From a virus: DNA of 64,000 nucleotides. Each line of letters opens with the position of its first letter. Positions within the stretch are counted from its first letter, which is position 1. The notes below the pieces were generated by a model. The model saw only the letters and a program-made list of their open reading frames with translations. It was not told the origin of the DNA and made no database searches. The translations under genes were made by a program, and so were the position numbers. The stretch spans positions 1 to 64,000 of IMG/VR virus record IMGVR_UViG_3300025438_000007; one strand, given 5' to 3'. This document shows, one piece after another, positions 1-7,247 of the stretch.

Positions 1-1
1 G

Positions 2-126
2 TCAATCCTTAATAAGGACGACATTCTGGGTAAATTAGAGTCTGAAAAAGATTTAAGTTACTTTGTAGCAAAAGCAATATTTTGGGCTGAAAAGGCTGTT
101 GCGCCAGTTCCGACCCCGACCCGATA
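2..126 (+). CDS. 3' end of an unknown plus-strand gene (partial)
   Basis: An open frame enters from the left edge and ends at a TAA at 124-126, giving about 41 C-terminal residues with a Pro/Thr-rich tail (PVPTPTR). It is followed 18 bp later by a strong terminator, which supports it as the real last gene of a plus-strand unit. Too short to assign a function. Confidence 0.6.
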
Positions 127-143
127 ATCAGTTTCATATTTTT

Positions 144-180
144 AAAAAAAAGGAATCAGGATATCTTGGTTCCTTTTTTT
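144..180. terminator. Bidirectional intrinsic terminator
   Basis: A-run plus GGAA pairs with TTCC plus T-run around a 15-base loop, so a U-tract is present on either strand. It separates the plus-strand gene ending at 126 from the minus-strand operon ending at 252. Confidence 0.8.
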
Positions 181-251
181 GTTAGATTACCTGTGCCGCA
201 GATGTTTTTCTCCTCCTGCATCAGCTTTAGTGTTTCATTCTCATATCGATA

Positions 252-821
252 TCATGTGAATATTATTCTGGCCTTCAAACCGTTTTGTCTGGTTTCTTGA
301 ATAGCTCGACACATTGAAGGTGATTTTTCAGCGTTTTTTACGAGTTTAAATTTCTCTTCATCTTTGGGATTATAGGGATTGTAAAGAGGGTTTATGCGTC
401 CATGAAACTCGTTTTCTCCTATAGAGCAGGTGTGCCAGAAAGGAGACCAGCCTGTATCCGAAGACCATATTCCCGCTTCCAATCTAAATGACGACAAAAT
501 AGCACCAGCGTACCCCGCCGCAATGAATTTTAGTCCTTCTTTCATTTTAAAGGCACGTCTATAAGACCAGTTGGCACCGCTTGAGTTGTACTCTTGGTCC
601 CAGTGCAGCTTGTATTCCACAATGATGAACTCCCACAGCTCTCCTTTTGGTTTCCTATATACCTCAGCTGGGTTTGTCAGATTCCAGAACCAAGGGCGGT
701 TGCTGCGGCCTTCGCTTCCCCATTTCTTTTTTTCGATTCCTCTTCTTTTAAACAAAGAGAATCCTTGGGCCTCTAAATACTCTCTTACCTCAATAGGGTC
801 TTGTGATATTTTAAATTTCAT
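252..821 (-). CDS. Unknown protein, last gene of the small-protein cluster
   Basis: 189 residues, starting MKFK, a variant of the M-R-L-K start shared by its upstream neighbours. Rich in Trp, Tyr and Phe (for example RPWFWNL and WSPFWHT); no signal peptide, membrane segment or known motif seen. It is the promoter-distal gene before the terminator at 144-180. Function unknown. I regard it as real because it is long, open and in line with the cluster. Confidence 0.6.
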   Translation of the reverse strand: MKFKISQDPIEVREYLEAQGFSLFKRRGIEKKKWGSEGRSNRPWFWNLTNPAEVYRKPKGELWEFIIVEYKLHWDQEYNSSGANWSYRRAFKMKEGLKFIAAGYAGAILSSFRLEAGIWSSDTGWSPFWHTCSIGENEFHGRINPLYNPYNPKDEEKFKLVKNAEKSPSMCRAIQETRQNGLKARIIFT

Positions 822-972
822 AATGGTCGAAAAAATCTTTTATCTGTTGGTATTAGCAGCCGATACGGCCCGAATCCGCCAGTCCATAGCTCCCACCCTT
901 CTCCTTGGGCATCTGGTCGCACCTGGCCAAACTCCACTCGGAGAACGCTTGGACCCACTGCGAATGTCGCTG

Positions 973-1287
973 TCAGCACCAAAAAAAACTATCGTTCAGC
1001 AAGCAAGGTAAATTGTATCCTGCTTTGCCCCATTCTAATTTACCGTAAGCAATATCACCGTCTCTATTGAGCACAAACTCTTTAATTGGCTTCGCATATA
1101 TGACAATCTCTATTGGCACTTCTCCATTTTGGAGCCTTGTGAAGCAATCGTAACAAACAAACTCGCCTTTGTACCCATTGATGTCCAAAAAACAATTATC
1201 TGTGGATTCCCACTCATCCGTCTTGGGGTTGAACACAGAAAAATCGTTGACTACTTGAACTGGGTCTCGGTTGGTTTTTAGTCGCAT
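973..1287 (-). CDS. Unknown small protein, M-R-L-K family start
   Basis: 104 residues from ATG 1287 (MRLKTNRDPVQV). An upstream ATG at 1323 exists, but 1287 overlaps the stop of the preceding gene by 10 bp, as is usual in this cluster, and gives the shared N-terminus. A Cys pair (CYDC) sits mid-protein. No known domain. The 150 bp downstream of its stop (822-972) holds no convincing gene and is conspicuously GC-rich. Confidence 0.6.
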   Translation of the reverse strand: MRLKTNRDPVQVVNDFSVFNPKTDEWESTDNCFLDINGYKGEFVCYDCFTRLQNGEVPIEIVIYAKPIKEFVLNRDGDIAYGKLEWGKAGYNLPCLLNDSFFWC

Positions 1288-1472
1288 TTTTTGATATTTA
1301 AGCGGCTGAACAAAAACAAACAATTAAAGGACTTTTTGTCTGGATAGAATTTTACATCAAACACATTTTTGTCGTGACTTCCTGGCTGAGTTATAGGCAG
1401 CAAAAACATCGTATCTCTGACTTCCCCAGATAGGCTTTGAAATGCTTTCATGAATGGTTCCTTTAGTCTCAC
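1278..1472 (-). CDS. Unknown small protein with GTG start, M-R-L-K family start
   Basis: 64 residues. GTG at 1472 overlaps the stop of the upstream gene by four bases (GTGA), pointing to coupled translation and to the start MRLKEPF. Body shows SQPGSHDKN-type loops only; no recognised domain. Confidence 0.55.
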   Translation of the reverse strand: MRLKEPFMKAFQSLSGEVRDTMFLLPITQPGSHDKNVFDVKFYPDKKSFNCLFLFSRLNIKKCD

Positions 1473-1747
1473 ACCAAAATCAATTTGAAAGCGTGGTCAG
1501 CTTTATTTTGGTTGAGTTTTTCTATACTAGCCACTCCTATCCATCGTTGATGCTCAGCTCTGCTCCCAGAACTGCTCTGGGTTCTAAAAAACCTTTTTTT
1601 TCCTTCTTCGAGAAGAGATATATCAAACAGGCTGACTCTTCCTGGGACCAAGTCGAACAAAGATTTGTAATCAATCTCCTGTATACACTTGAATCCACAC
1701 GCAAGCATGTGCCCAGGCAGGTCTTTATGGGTTGTTTTTAATTGCAT
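1469..1747 (-). CDS. Unknown small protein, start MQLK
   Basis: 92 residues from ATG 1747. A longer reading from 1813 is possible but would begin inside the preceding gene and upstream of the promoter at 1752-1780. The ATG lies four bases after the CGTATATT box, so the transcript may be leaderless or nearly so. No known domain. Confidence 0.55.
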   Translation of the reverse strand: MQLKTTHKDLPGHMLACGFKCIQEIDYKSLFDLVPGRVSLFDISLLEEGKKRFFRTQSSSGSRAEHQRWIGVASIEKLNQNKADHAFKLILV

Positions 1748-1751
1748 AACC

Positions 1752-1780
1752 AATATACGTGGGGAATCTAAATTGGTTTC
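1752..1780 (-). promoter_or_regulatory. Phage middle-type promoter
   Basis: Reads GAAACCAAT, 12 bp, CGTATATT on the minus strand, matching the shared motif exactly in spacing. It would drive the genes from 1747 down to 252. Confidence 0.7.
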
Positions 1781-2051
1781 ATTTTCTTCTCTTGGGTATT
1801 TTTCCACTTGCAAACCATTGCAAAGAAAACACGTGGTTAAGATTCAGTCTTGGTCTTCCGCGCCAGTCTTTACCGACCACATTCCTATGCACTCGGTATC
1901 TGTGTTGTTTGTCATCCAATTTCAGTTGCTCAGGTGTTCCTTTTTTGTGGAAAACTGCCATACTTGAGCCACCTACCACCATCACTTCCAAACCGTTTCT
2001 AACCAGCGCCGTATACACGGTATTCTTATTGATTCCTTTCTTTGCTTTCAT
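1779..2051 (-). CDS. Small basic protein, hicA/YcfA-like possibility
   Basis: 90 residues, strongly basic, starting MKAKKGINKNTVYTALVRNG. The pattern of a short helix, a glycine-rich strand (VMVVGGSSMAVFHK) and a C-terminal basic region distantly recalls HicA-type double-stranded RNA-binding folds, but the usual catalytic His context is not clear. Treat as unknown. Follows two micro-ORFs at 2075-2223. Confidence 0.5.
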   Translation of the reverse strand: MKAKKGINKNTVYTALVRNGLEVMVVGGSSMAVFHKKGTPEQLKLDDKQHRYRVHRNVVGKDWRGRPRLNLNHVFSLQWFASGKIPKRRK

Positions 2052-2074
2052 TGCCTATGATAGCAAGAAAGTTT

Positions 2075-2158
2075 CTAAAAATCAAGCTCTTGGTGTGAGT
2101 TTAAAACGATAATCCATACGGTCAATATGGTATCGGCCAAATAGGTTTTGAATCTCAT
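2075..2158 (-). CDS. Micro-ORF, 27 aa, MRFK start
   Basis: ATG 2158 begins MRFKTYLADT and ends TAG at 2075. Its ATG overlaps the stop of the preceding micro-ORF (ATGA). The start matches the M-R-L-K pattern of nearby genes, the main reason to think it is translated; it could be a decayed member of the family. Confidence 0.3.
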   Translation of the reverse strand: MRFKTYLADTILTVWIIVLNSHQELDF

Positions 2159-2223
2159 AACTGGACCCACTCAGGCTCCAGGTTGGCGCGAAGAGCCAAG
2201 AGGGGATTGGTTTTATAACGCAT
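2155..2223 (-). CDS. Micro-ORF, 22 aa, MRYK start
   Basis: ATG 2223 begins MRYKTNPLLA and ends TGA at 2155, coupled to the next micro-ORF. Upstream, at about 2228-2256, is a weak version of the middle promoter (GTTCCCAAA, 12 bp, ATTATATT). Together the two micro-ORFs occupy most of the otherwise empty 2052-2358 stretch. Confidence 0.3.
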   Translation of the reverse strand: MRYKTNPLLALRANLEPEWVQL

Positions 2224-2274
2224 TCCTCAAATATAATGAAAAACGGAGGTTTGGGAACCACAACTATAGAAAAG

Positions 2275-2313
2275 ATTCAAAAAAAATTTGCGTGAACCGA
2301 CTTTTTTTTGAAT
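2275..2313. repeat. A/T-rich inverted repeat, possible weak terminator
   Basis: ATTCAAAAAAAA pairs with TTTTTTTTGAAT across a 15-base loop. It lies just downstream of the kinase-like gene ending at 2359. The stem has only one G-C pair per arm, so termination strength is doubtful. Confidence 0.4.
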
Positions 2314-2358
2314 GTTAATATTGTTTTTAATTCTTCTGGGTTTTTTTTAACAGCATGC

Positions 2359-3030
2359 CTAGTGGGCGTAGTGGGCGGAGTGCACATCTTTGGTGAGACC
2401 GTAATCCACCATAACAATCTCTGTGTCTCCATCTCTTTGCACGATTCCCCAGCTAGATAACCTCTGCAAGTCTCTTGTGGGTACTGCAAAGTTTCCGATG
2501 TAATCGAATACTCCGTAGGTGAATTCGTTCTCCCACATATCTTCATAAATCGAGGGGTCCAAATCAGACTCGTTGTGGTATTCTCCTTTTCTACCATTTA
2601 CTTTGAATCCATAATCATGCAAGGCTTTCTGGAAATCTGTCCAAAGGTAGCCTGTGATTGCTTTGAATTTTTTCTCGGTGAGTCTGGAAGCTAATTCCAT
2701 TTCCACCCAAGTAAATTCACGACTGTGTTCTTTGATGTTCGCAGTGAGACCATATGTCTGTAAGGAGGAGTCTTCTGCCGCTGTGACTTCTGCTTCGTTT
2801 TGCGCCAGACCCTTTACGTTTCTAGCGAGTTTCAAAACCAGCTCGTCATCTATTTGATACACAATCCTTGAGGAACCGCTTGATATTCTCTTCAATCTGG
2901 CTTGGGAATAGTTTATCCTTGCGTTAAACGAACGCAGCATTTTGAACTCGTCCATATTGAACGATGCTGGGTAGTCTTCCTCGATGAATTGCTCCCAGAG
3001 GATATTGCGGATGTATTTACGAATGTGCAC
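2359..3030 (-). CDS. Kinase-like protein with cargo-type N-terminal peptide
   Basis: 223 residues from GTG 3030. The N-terminus MHIRKYIRNILWEQF matches the basic amphipathic peptide found on many late proteins here. A protein-kinase-like N-lobe follows: SSGSSRIVYQI resembles a glycine-rich loop, then LVLKLA with the expected lysine, and a later WVEMEL hinge-like stretch. A C-terminal VMVDYGL resembles the metal-binding DFG region. No clear HRD catalytic loop was found, so activity is uncertain. The frame stays open upstream to 3166, but a late motif (3034-3041) just before the GTG favours this start. Confidence 0.65.
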   Translation of the reverse strand: MHIRKYIRNILWEQFIEEDYPASFNMDEFKMLRSFNARINYSQARLKRISSGSSRIVYQIDDELVLKLARNVKGLAQNEAEVTAAEDSSLQTYGLTANIKEHSREFTWVEMELASRLTEKKFKAITGYLWTDFQKALHDYGFKVNGRKGEYHNESDLDPSIYEDMWENEFTYGVFDYIGNFAVPTRDLQRLSSWGIVQRDGDTEIVMVDYGLTKDVHSAHYAH

Positions 3031-3033
3031 ATA

Positions 3034-3041
3034 TCTAAATA
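3034..3041 (-). promoter_or_regulatory. Late-type motif variant
   Basis: TATTTAGA on the minus strand, three bases before the GTG at 3030. One mismatch from the TATTTATA core. The very short distance would imply a leaderless message. Confidence 0.35.
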
Positions 3042-3166
3042 GGGTGGATTGTTTTAAATCACAGAATGATAAAAGGGGGCGTCCCAGGAGCGAACATTGC
3101 CCTAAGGGGCTGTGACAGGTGTTTCCGTGCCCAACATTAGCCAGAATGGGGTCAGTCTTTAGTCGC

Positions 3167-3433
3167 CTATTTTAGTTCTAAACTAAACAGCAGGGCCTCG
3201 CCTGCTAAATTTCCCTCACGGCCCATTTGTCGGGCTATAAACTCAATAGAGTCACTAATCGTGTGATAGGTTATGTCTAAGGTTTTTGATTCTAAAAACA
3301 AGTTTCCTGCGGAGTCCTCGAATGAGTCTATTTTATGTTCGAACTTGTCTTTCAGCGCCAAATGCACTTCGAACATTAACTTTTGCCTGAAAAAATCTTT
3401 TGGGTCGGGTGGGTTTGGGAGTTTCAAACGCAT
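3167..3433 (-). CDS. Unknown small protein, M-R-L-K family start
   Basis: 88 residues from ATG 3433 (MRLKLPNPPDPK), overlapping the upstream stop by 10 bp. Acidic/basic alternating body with no known motif. The 3031-3166 gap below it holds an in-frame extension of the next gene that begins R-R-L-K-T-D-P, apparently a decayed copy of the family start with AGG in place of ATG. Confidence 0.55.
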   Translation of the reverse strand: MRLKLPNPPDPKDFFRQKLMFEVHLALKDKFEHKIDSFEDSAGNLFLESKTLDITYHTISDSIEFIARQMGREGNLAGEALLFSLELK

Positions 3434-3744
3434 GGGCGCAGAGTTATTTTGCCATCACTAAATGGCCCCACAGTAAAGCCTTTCGGGTCCCAAGCAATGA
3501 TTAAATCGCCGTTGTGTATGCTTAAAAAAAGCTTATCTAGCTGTACCCAGGAAAGCATAAAATTGGAATCGGTCACACCAGGAAGGTTGGCTAGGTCGAC
3601 AAGGCGCATAGGTTTCTTTAGCTTCATTTGAATACGAGTTTCATGTGCTCCGAAGGCATTATTCCTGTGATGTACGATTGTATGATTTGTGTTTATTAGA
3701 TTCATTGTAAAACATGGGTAGAGTTTCTGAAAAGGTTTCAGCAT
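3424..3744 (-). CDS. Unknown small protein
   Basis: 106 residues from ATG 3744, which abuts the upstream stop (TAAATG). Internal Met at residue 40 begins MKLKKPMRL, resembling the family start, so the true product may be a 67-residue protein from 3627. No recognised domain. Confidence 0.5.
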   Translation of the reverse strand: MLKPFQKLYPCFTMNLINTNHTIVHHRNNAFGAHETRIQMKLKKPMRLVDLANLPGVTDSNFMLSWVQLDKLFLSIHNGDLIIAWDPKGFTVGPFSDGKITLRPCV

Positions 3745-4011
3745 TTATTTAAAGCCCTTCCACACTAGAGTGATTAATGTGTTTTGCGCGGTACGTCTTT
3801 GCCGCGCATTCTTATTATTTTTGAGTATAAAATTTTGATTTGTAATATGGATAAAAAGTTTATCATTCTTTGCTTGAGAAATTATTTCATATCCCCACAA
3901 CATTAGAGATGTGAAACCACTCCCCCAACGAGGTGTGCTTCTCAGACTGCAGAGACGCAAACGTTTTTGTATCCCCAGCGGGGTTATATCGACATTGGCT
4001 TTGAACCGCAT
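3745..4011 (-). CDS. Unknown small basic protein, start MRFK
   Basis: 88 residues beginning MRFKANVDITPLG; Arg/Lys-rich with a basic C-terminus (NKNARQRRTAQN). Overlaps the end of the preceding gene by 28 bp. No known domain. Confidence 0.5.
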   Translation of the reverse strand: MRFKANVDITPLGIQKRLRLCSLRSTPRWGSGFTSLMLWGYEIISQAKNDKLFIHITNQNFILKNNKNARQRRTAQNTLITLVWKGFK

Positions 4012-4214
4012 AGTTTTATTAGAAAAATTGGGTCTTCATTTGGAAATTCTTTTGTATGTGGAACTGCTTTTGCGATATACCAAAGAGGAGCTCTAACGCT
4101 TTCTACACACATCACCCATCCAGAATCCGTCCCATTCCAACGAGAAGCATATTTGGACATTTCAGAATATCTATTGCTTTCTGCATAAATCCGAACAGGA
4201 ACTTTTAGTCTCAT
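3984..4214 (-). CDS. Unknown small protein, M-R-L-K family start
   Basis: 76 residues beginning MRLKVPVRIYAES; ATG overlaps the upstream TGA (ATGA). No recognised domain. Confidence 0.55.
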   Translation of the reverse strand: MRLKVPVRIYAESNRYSEMSKYASRWNGTDSGWVMCVESVRAPLWYIAKAVPHTKEFPNEDPIFLIKLCGSKPMSI

Positions 4215-4432
4215 TTACACGTTAATTGAACGAGAAAACTAGACTTACTTCTGGTTTCTCTGTTTTTTAAATGCACCACTTTCTTTTCACTTCTTGCATT
4301 TAACAATGAGACAGACGCGGATATCTTGTTTATGGTTAGAGGAAATTTCCAATACTCACTAACTCCATAACGGTCGTCTTTTTTTCCCAAAATTTCTTCC
4401 AAACTTTTCTCTACGTCAATAAACCCTTTCAT
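4211..4432 (-). CDS. Unknown small protein, first gene after a middle promoter
   Basis: 73 residues (MKGFIDVEKSLEEILG). Lies 33 bp downstream of the promoter at 4466-4494 and heads the chain of overlapping small genes that runs down to 3167. No recognised domain. Confidence 0.55.
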   Translation of the reverse strand: MKGFIDVEKSLEEILGKKDDRYGVSEYWKFPLTINKISASVSLLNARSEKKVVHLKNRETRSKSSFLVQLTCK

Positions 4433-4465
4433 TATATTTGCTATTAAACTTTTTATATCCTGGGT

Positions 4466-4494
4466 ATTATACGTAGAGTAAGTAAAAAAGTTTC
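4466..4494 (-). promoter_or_regulatory. Phage middle-type promoter
   Basis: GAAACTTTT, 12 bp, CGTATAAT on the minus strand. Serves the operon beginning at 4432. The rest of the 4433-4563 gap shows only a weak CCC/GGG hairpin near 4525-4540. Confidence 0.7.
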
Positions 4495-4563
4495 ATCGTC
4501 TAATAAAATCTGGACATTCAATCCCTTTCGGGGGTTCTGTTTGTATTTATCCCAATGCTAGCT

Positions 4564-4797
4564 TCACTGTTTTAGCTTTAGTTGAATATGGTATTGGCTC
4601 TGGTCCATAAGCGCTAAGAAAATCCAGTTATTATCAGCTCTTATATCTAATCTAGCACCATCGTTGCTCAACAGCACCCCTGTTGTCTCGCAACTGCTCA
4701 CTAAAAACATATAATCCCTTAGTTTATACGTCTCATGCCTGAAGTGATTAGCTTGTTTAGCTAGCTCCTCAAATGTATTTTCTGACTTCAGATTCAT
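4564..4797 (-). CDS. Unknown small protein
   Basis: 77 residues beginning MNLKSENTFEELAKQ, ending HIQLKLKQ. Overlaps the upstream gene by four bases (ATGA). No known domain; distant member of the cluster by its start. Confidence 0.5.
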   Translation of the reverse strand: MNLKSENTFEELAKQANHFRHETYKLRDYMFLVSSCETTGVLLSNDGARLDIRADNNWIFLALMDQSQYHIQLKLKQ

Positions 4798-5186
4798 CTT
4801 AAAAAACTTAAAATATCTTTGATTTTACTAGGAGCTGATTCAGGAGCTTGTGCAGAAATTTGAAGTGGCATGATATCTATAGAGTTGTTTAACTTAGGCT
4901 CTGGGCCTCTAGGCGATAATAAGAAAGTTACAACATTATTGTGTTGATTTACGTGTCCCCATGTTGAGCTGAAGAAGTGGAATTGGTTGCATGCAACCAA
5001 TTCCACTTCTGCATGTTTAGGGCCTTCTAAGGGTTTAACTAAAAAGAAGTGCGTTCCTGATTTGTGCCAAAAATACCTACTTCTTTCATCAAAAACCCGA
5101 TACTCTTTTAGGGTTTCAAAATGCTCTATAATATCATCATAAAAGACTAGTTTGGATAGAGCTGAATGTTGTTTTGTAAAATTCAT
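4794..5186 (-). CDS. Unknown protein containing a 38-bp perfect DNA palindrome
   Basis: 130 residues (MNFTKQHSALSKLVFYDDI). Contains the palindrome at 4973-5010, which encodes the stretch around VELVACNQFHFF without breaking the frame. No recognised domain. The YDD.IE start of the body resembles the YEDYI segment of the next gene upstream, so the two may be diverged paralogues. Confidence 0.5.
   Translation of the reverse strand: MNFTKQHSALSKLVFYDDIIEHFETLKEYRVFDERSRYFWHKSGTHFFLVKPLEGPKHAEVELVACNQFHFFSSTWGHVNQHNNVVTFLLSPRGPEPKLNNSIDIMPLQISAQAPESAPSKIKDILSFLR
4973..5010. repeat. Perfect 38-bp palindrome inside a gene
   Basis: AGAAGTGGAATTGGTTGCA followed directly by its exact reverse complement, with no loop. 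Located inside the coding frame of 4794-5186. Confidence 0.95.
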
Positions 5187-5192
5187 GTAAAA

Positions 5193-5495
5193 TTATTTAT
5201 GCCTCAAGATAGGCGTATTAGGAACGTTTAATAGATAGCCAACTAAAAAGAGGGATTGTTTCACGTTGAAGTCTGAATCCAGAATAACAGGGCAATACAC
5301 AATTTTCATCTTCATGTACCTAGTATCTCTAGTTGCTTTTTTAAGTTCAATTCTAAAATTGCCAGAGTAATGATAGAAGATTGATACGGGGGCTTTTCTT
5401 TCAAGTTGAAAACTAGAGTGATGGCGCAGGTTTTTAATATAGTCTTCATAGAAAACTGATATGAAACATTTGCTAATGCTTTTGTTAAGTTTCAC
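5193..5495 (-). CDS. Unknown small protein
   Basis: 100 residues beginning MKLNKSISKCFISVFYEDYI. Basic with aromatic residues; no known domain. Directly follows the secreted protein at 5495-5947 and probably shares its transcript. Confidence 0.5.
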   Translation of the reverse strand: MKLNKSISKCFISVFYEDYIKNLRHHSSFQLERKAPVSIFYHYSGNFRIELKKATRDTRYMKMKIVYCPVILDSDFNVKQSLFLVGYLLNVPNTPILRHK

Positions 5496-5947
5496 TATTT
5501 AGATGCTGAGGGGTTTTCAACTTCAGAGCGAAGGGCCATGTCTTTAATGTACGCGTCAAACTTCATTGCCCACCCAGATACTTCTTCCATGTCGACTTTT
5601 GCCGAAGCTAGGGTTTCTTTTTTATCTGAACTATAAAAACCTCCATCGATGGAATAATGATAAATCAAACTAGAGGGGGAACACGAGCTATCTGCAACTA
5701 GACATTTCTGGTATGAATTTGGCTCGAAGTTTTTATAATAAATGCAGTAGCAGAATATCTCTTCTTCTGCCTTTACAATTATTCGCTCAACTTTATTATG
5801 TTGATAAATATTATTGGTAGAGACCGAGTAAAAAATGTCTCCTGTTGGCATGTTTGTAAAACACGGCATAGGATACTCTAGGCTTGTTTGTGCTTGTAGT
5901 CCAATTGCAAAAAAACCTAGCAATAGCGTAGTAATAATATTTTTCAT
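5495..5947 (-). CDS. Small secreted protein of unknown function
   Basis: 150 residues with a typical Sec signal peptide (MKNIITTLLLGFFAIGLQAQ, cleavage after AQA or AQ expected). The mature part has several Cys (for example EIFCYCIYYK and CLVADSSCS), compatible with disulfides in the periplasm. No known family. A weak middle-promoter-like sequence (GAAAAAGCA, 12 bp, CGAATATA) lies at about 5958-5986. Confidence 0.6.
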   Translation of the reverse strand: MKNIITTLLLGFFAIGLQAQTSLEYPMPCFTNMPTGDIFYSVSTNNIYQHNKVERIIVKAEEEIFCYCIYYKNFEPNSYQKCLVADSSCSPSSLIYHYSIDGGFYSSDKKETLASAKVDMEEVSGWAMKFDAYIKDMALRSEVENPSASK

Positions 5948-5989
5948 GTTTTATCGATTATATTCGTAAACAAAGATATGCTTTTTCTC

Positions 5990-6295
5990 TCATGCTAACA
6001 TGGATGCTGGAAACACTGGGCTCGTGTTATACTTAATTTTTTTACCAAACTCCTCGACTTTTACGGAAAACCACACGTAGTGAATATCGCCTTTTAACAC
6101 ATTAGAGCCAACAATTGATTTTTTGTTTTCGTCTCCAGGAACGGCTAGCATAAAGACACCGTCATGAGTTTTAGTGCACATCCATTCGGGGCGATAAAGC
6201 TGATTAGATTCATTATTAAACCCAGCTCTAGACAGTCCATTTTTAAAGTCTTCCCACGTTAAAACTTTCTTTATTTTTTTTGTTAAAATTTTCAT
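5990..6295 (-). CDS. Unknown small protein
   Basis: 101 residues from ATG 6295 (MKILTKKIKKVLTWEDF), overlapping the stop of the membrane protein gene above (ATGA). An earlier ATG at 6319 is less likely. Soluble, basic N-terminus; no known domain. Last gene of the operon starting near 8827. Confidence 0.5.
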   Translation of the reverse strand: MKILTKKIKKVLTWEDFKNGLSRAGFNNESNQLYRPEWMCTKTHDGVFMLAVPGDENKKSIVGSNVLKGDIHYVWFSVKVEEFGKKIKYNTSPVFPASMLA

Positions 6296-6750
6296 TTTGT
6301 CTCTACATGTGTTATACAAGCTCCTTCTGTTGTGTATTTTGTTGGAAACGCCGAATATACAAAAAAACTCTGTGATGGTTCAATAATCCAGATATTTTCA
6401 TAAACATATTCGAAAGCAATAACACTATCGGGGGGGTTGTTTATGTCGATTCTTCTGTAGTCAATAATGGTTTTTATGCTGTGAGTTTTTTTGTTATGAA
6501 AGAATGTATTCCCTTGTTGTTTCCAAGAATAATCTATCTTAACTTTTTCTATTTGTTTAATGCAAATAGGCTCGCTAAAGTTAAAAATAGTCTCTTGAAG
6601 AAAGAAGGGCGCAATCCCAACAAAAGCCGTTATAAAAAACGTTGTAACACTTAACGGGTGGTCAGTTCCTGATTTTGCTACTTTAGCAGTAAAAATAAAA
6701 ATAGAAACTGAAAAAATAAATAAAATTAGATGAAAGAGATAGTAATTCAT
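6292..6750 (-). CDS. Two-helix membrane protein, paralogous family
   Basis: 152 residues: hydrophobic helices at about 3-22 and 34-53, then a soluble domain ending CITHVETK. Shares layout with the products at 8354-8827, 10651-11112, 10103-10654 and the broken gene 6755-7247: two N-terminal helices, a YSWKQQGNTFFHN segment like the WSKSQQAYFFKH of its relatives, a mid-domain NIWII, and a V-E-x-K end. Function unknown; membrane location suggests envelope alteration or superinfection exclusion (inference). Confidence 0.55.
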   Translation of the reverse strand: MNYYLFHLILFIFSVSIFIFTAKVAKSGTDHPLSVTTFFITAFVGIAPFFLQETIFNFSEPICIKQIEKVKIDYSWKQQGNTFFHNKKTHSIKTIIDYRRIDINNPPDSVIAFEYVYENIWIIEPSQSFFVYSAFPTKYTTEGACITHVETK

Positions 6751-6754
6751 TTTT

Positions 6755-7247
6755 TTAATTTTTAGTTTTTAACTCGATTTCCTCAACTATTTTTAAACCA
6801 CGACTAATTTCCTCGGTCATGCATAAGGAAAAAATATAATCATCATCGTAATAAGCTTCAATAAATCCCCATATTGGGGTTCGCACTTTTTTATATATAC
6901 TGACTCCGCCTTTAACAGCTGCTGAATCACTATAATAGCCTTGCATCGACTGGCATGTCTCGACCATCAAAGTTTATTGTGTATTGATTAAGTCCATATA
7001 CGTATCCAGGATAAACCTTGTCAACCACCTTTAGGCTCCTAACGACTTCGTACTTAGGAGTTTTTTTCTCCATCTTAAAGATATAAAGTACTAAGATGCT
7101 GATAATCGCAGGGGCAATGAGTACAAGTATAAATTTATTTATGTATTTAATGCCCTCATTGCTATTAAACGTAAAACAGCTAGCGATAAATGCCCCAATC
7201 ACTATTGCTGCTCCAAGGCCAATTAATTCAATTACTATCTCTTTCAT
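6755..7247 (-). pseudogene. Two-helix membrane protein gene split by a frameshift
   Basis: The 5' frame (7247-6930, 105 aa) encodes two helices and then YTINFDGR before running to a TAG. The overlapping second frame (6970-6755, 71 aa) continues the family pattern: CQSMQGYYSDS and TPIWGFI align with CPEQVGDYISKD and SQWGLI of the intact member at 10651-11112, and it ends EEIELKTKN. A one-base shift near 6955 would join them. This could be a real mutation, a sequencing error or programmed frameshifting. Confidence 0.6.

Noticed and set aside
571-1011. Plus-strand open frame of 146 codons
   Set aside because: It is antisense to 252-821, has no promoter and its sequence is biased as expected for a shadow frame.
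2040-2085. Middle-promoter-like GAAACTTTC near 2064-2072
   Set aside because: The CGTATATT half is not found 12 bp downstream.
2277-2597. Minus-strand frame of 106 codons
   Set aside because: Overlaps the kinase-like gene 2359-3030 in another frame; composition is that of a shadow frame.
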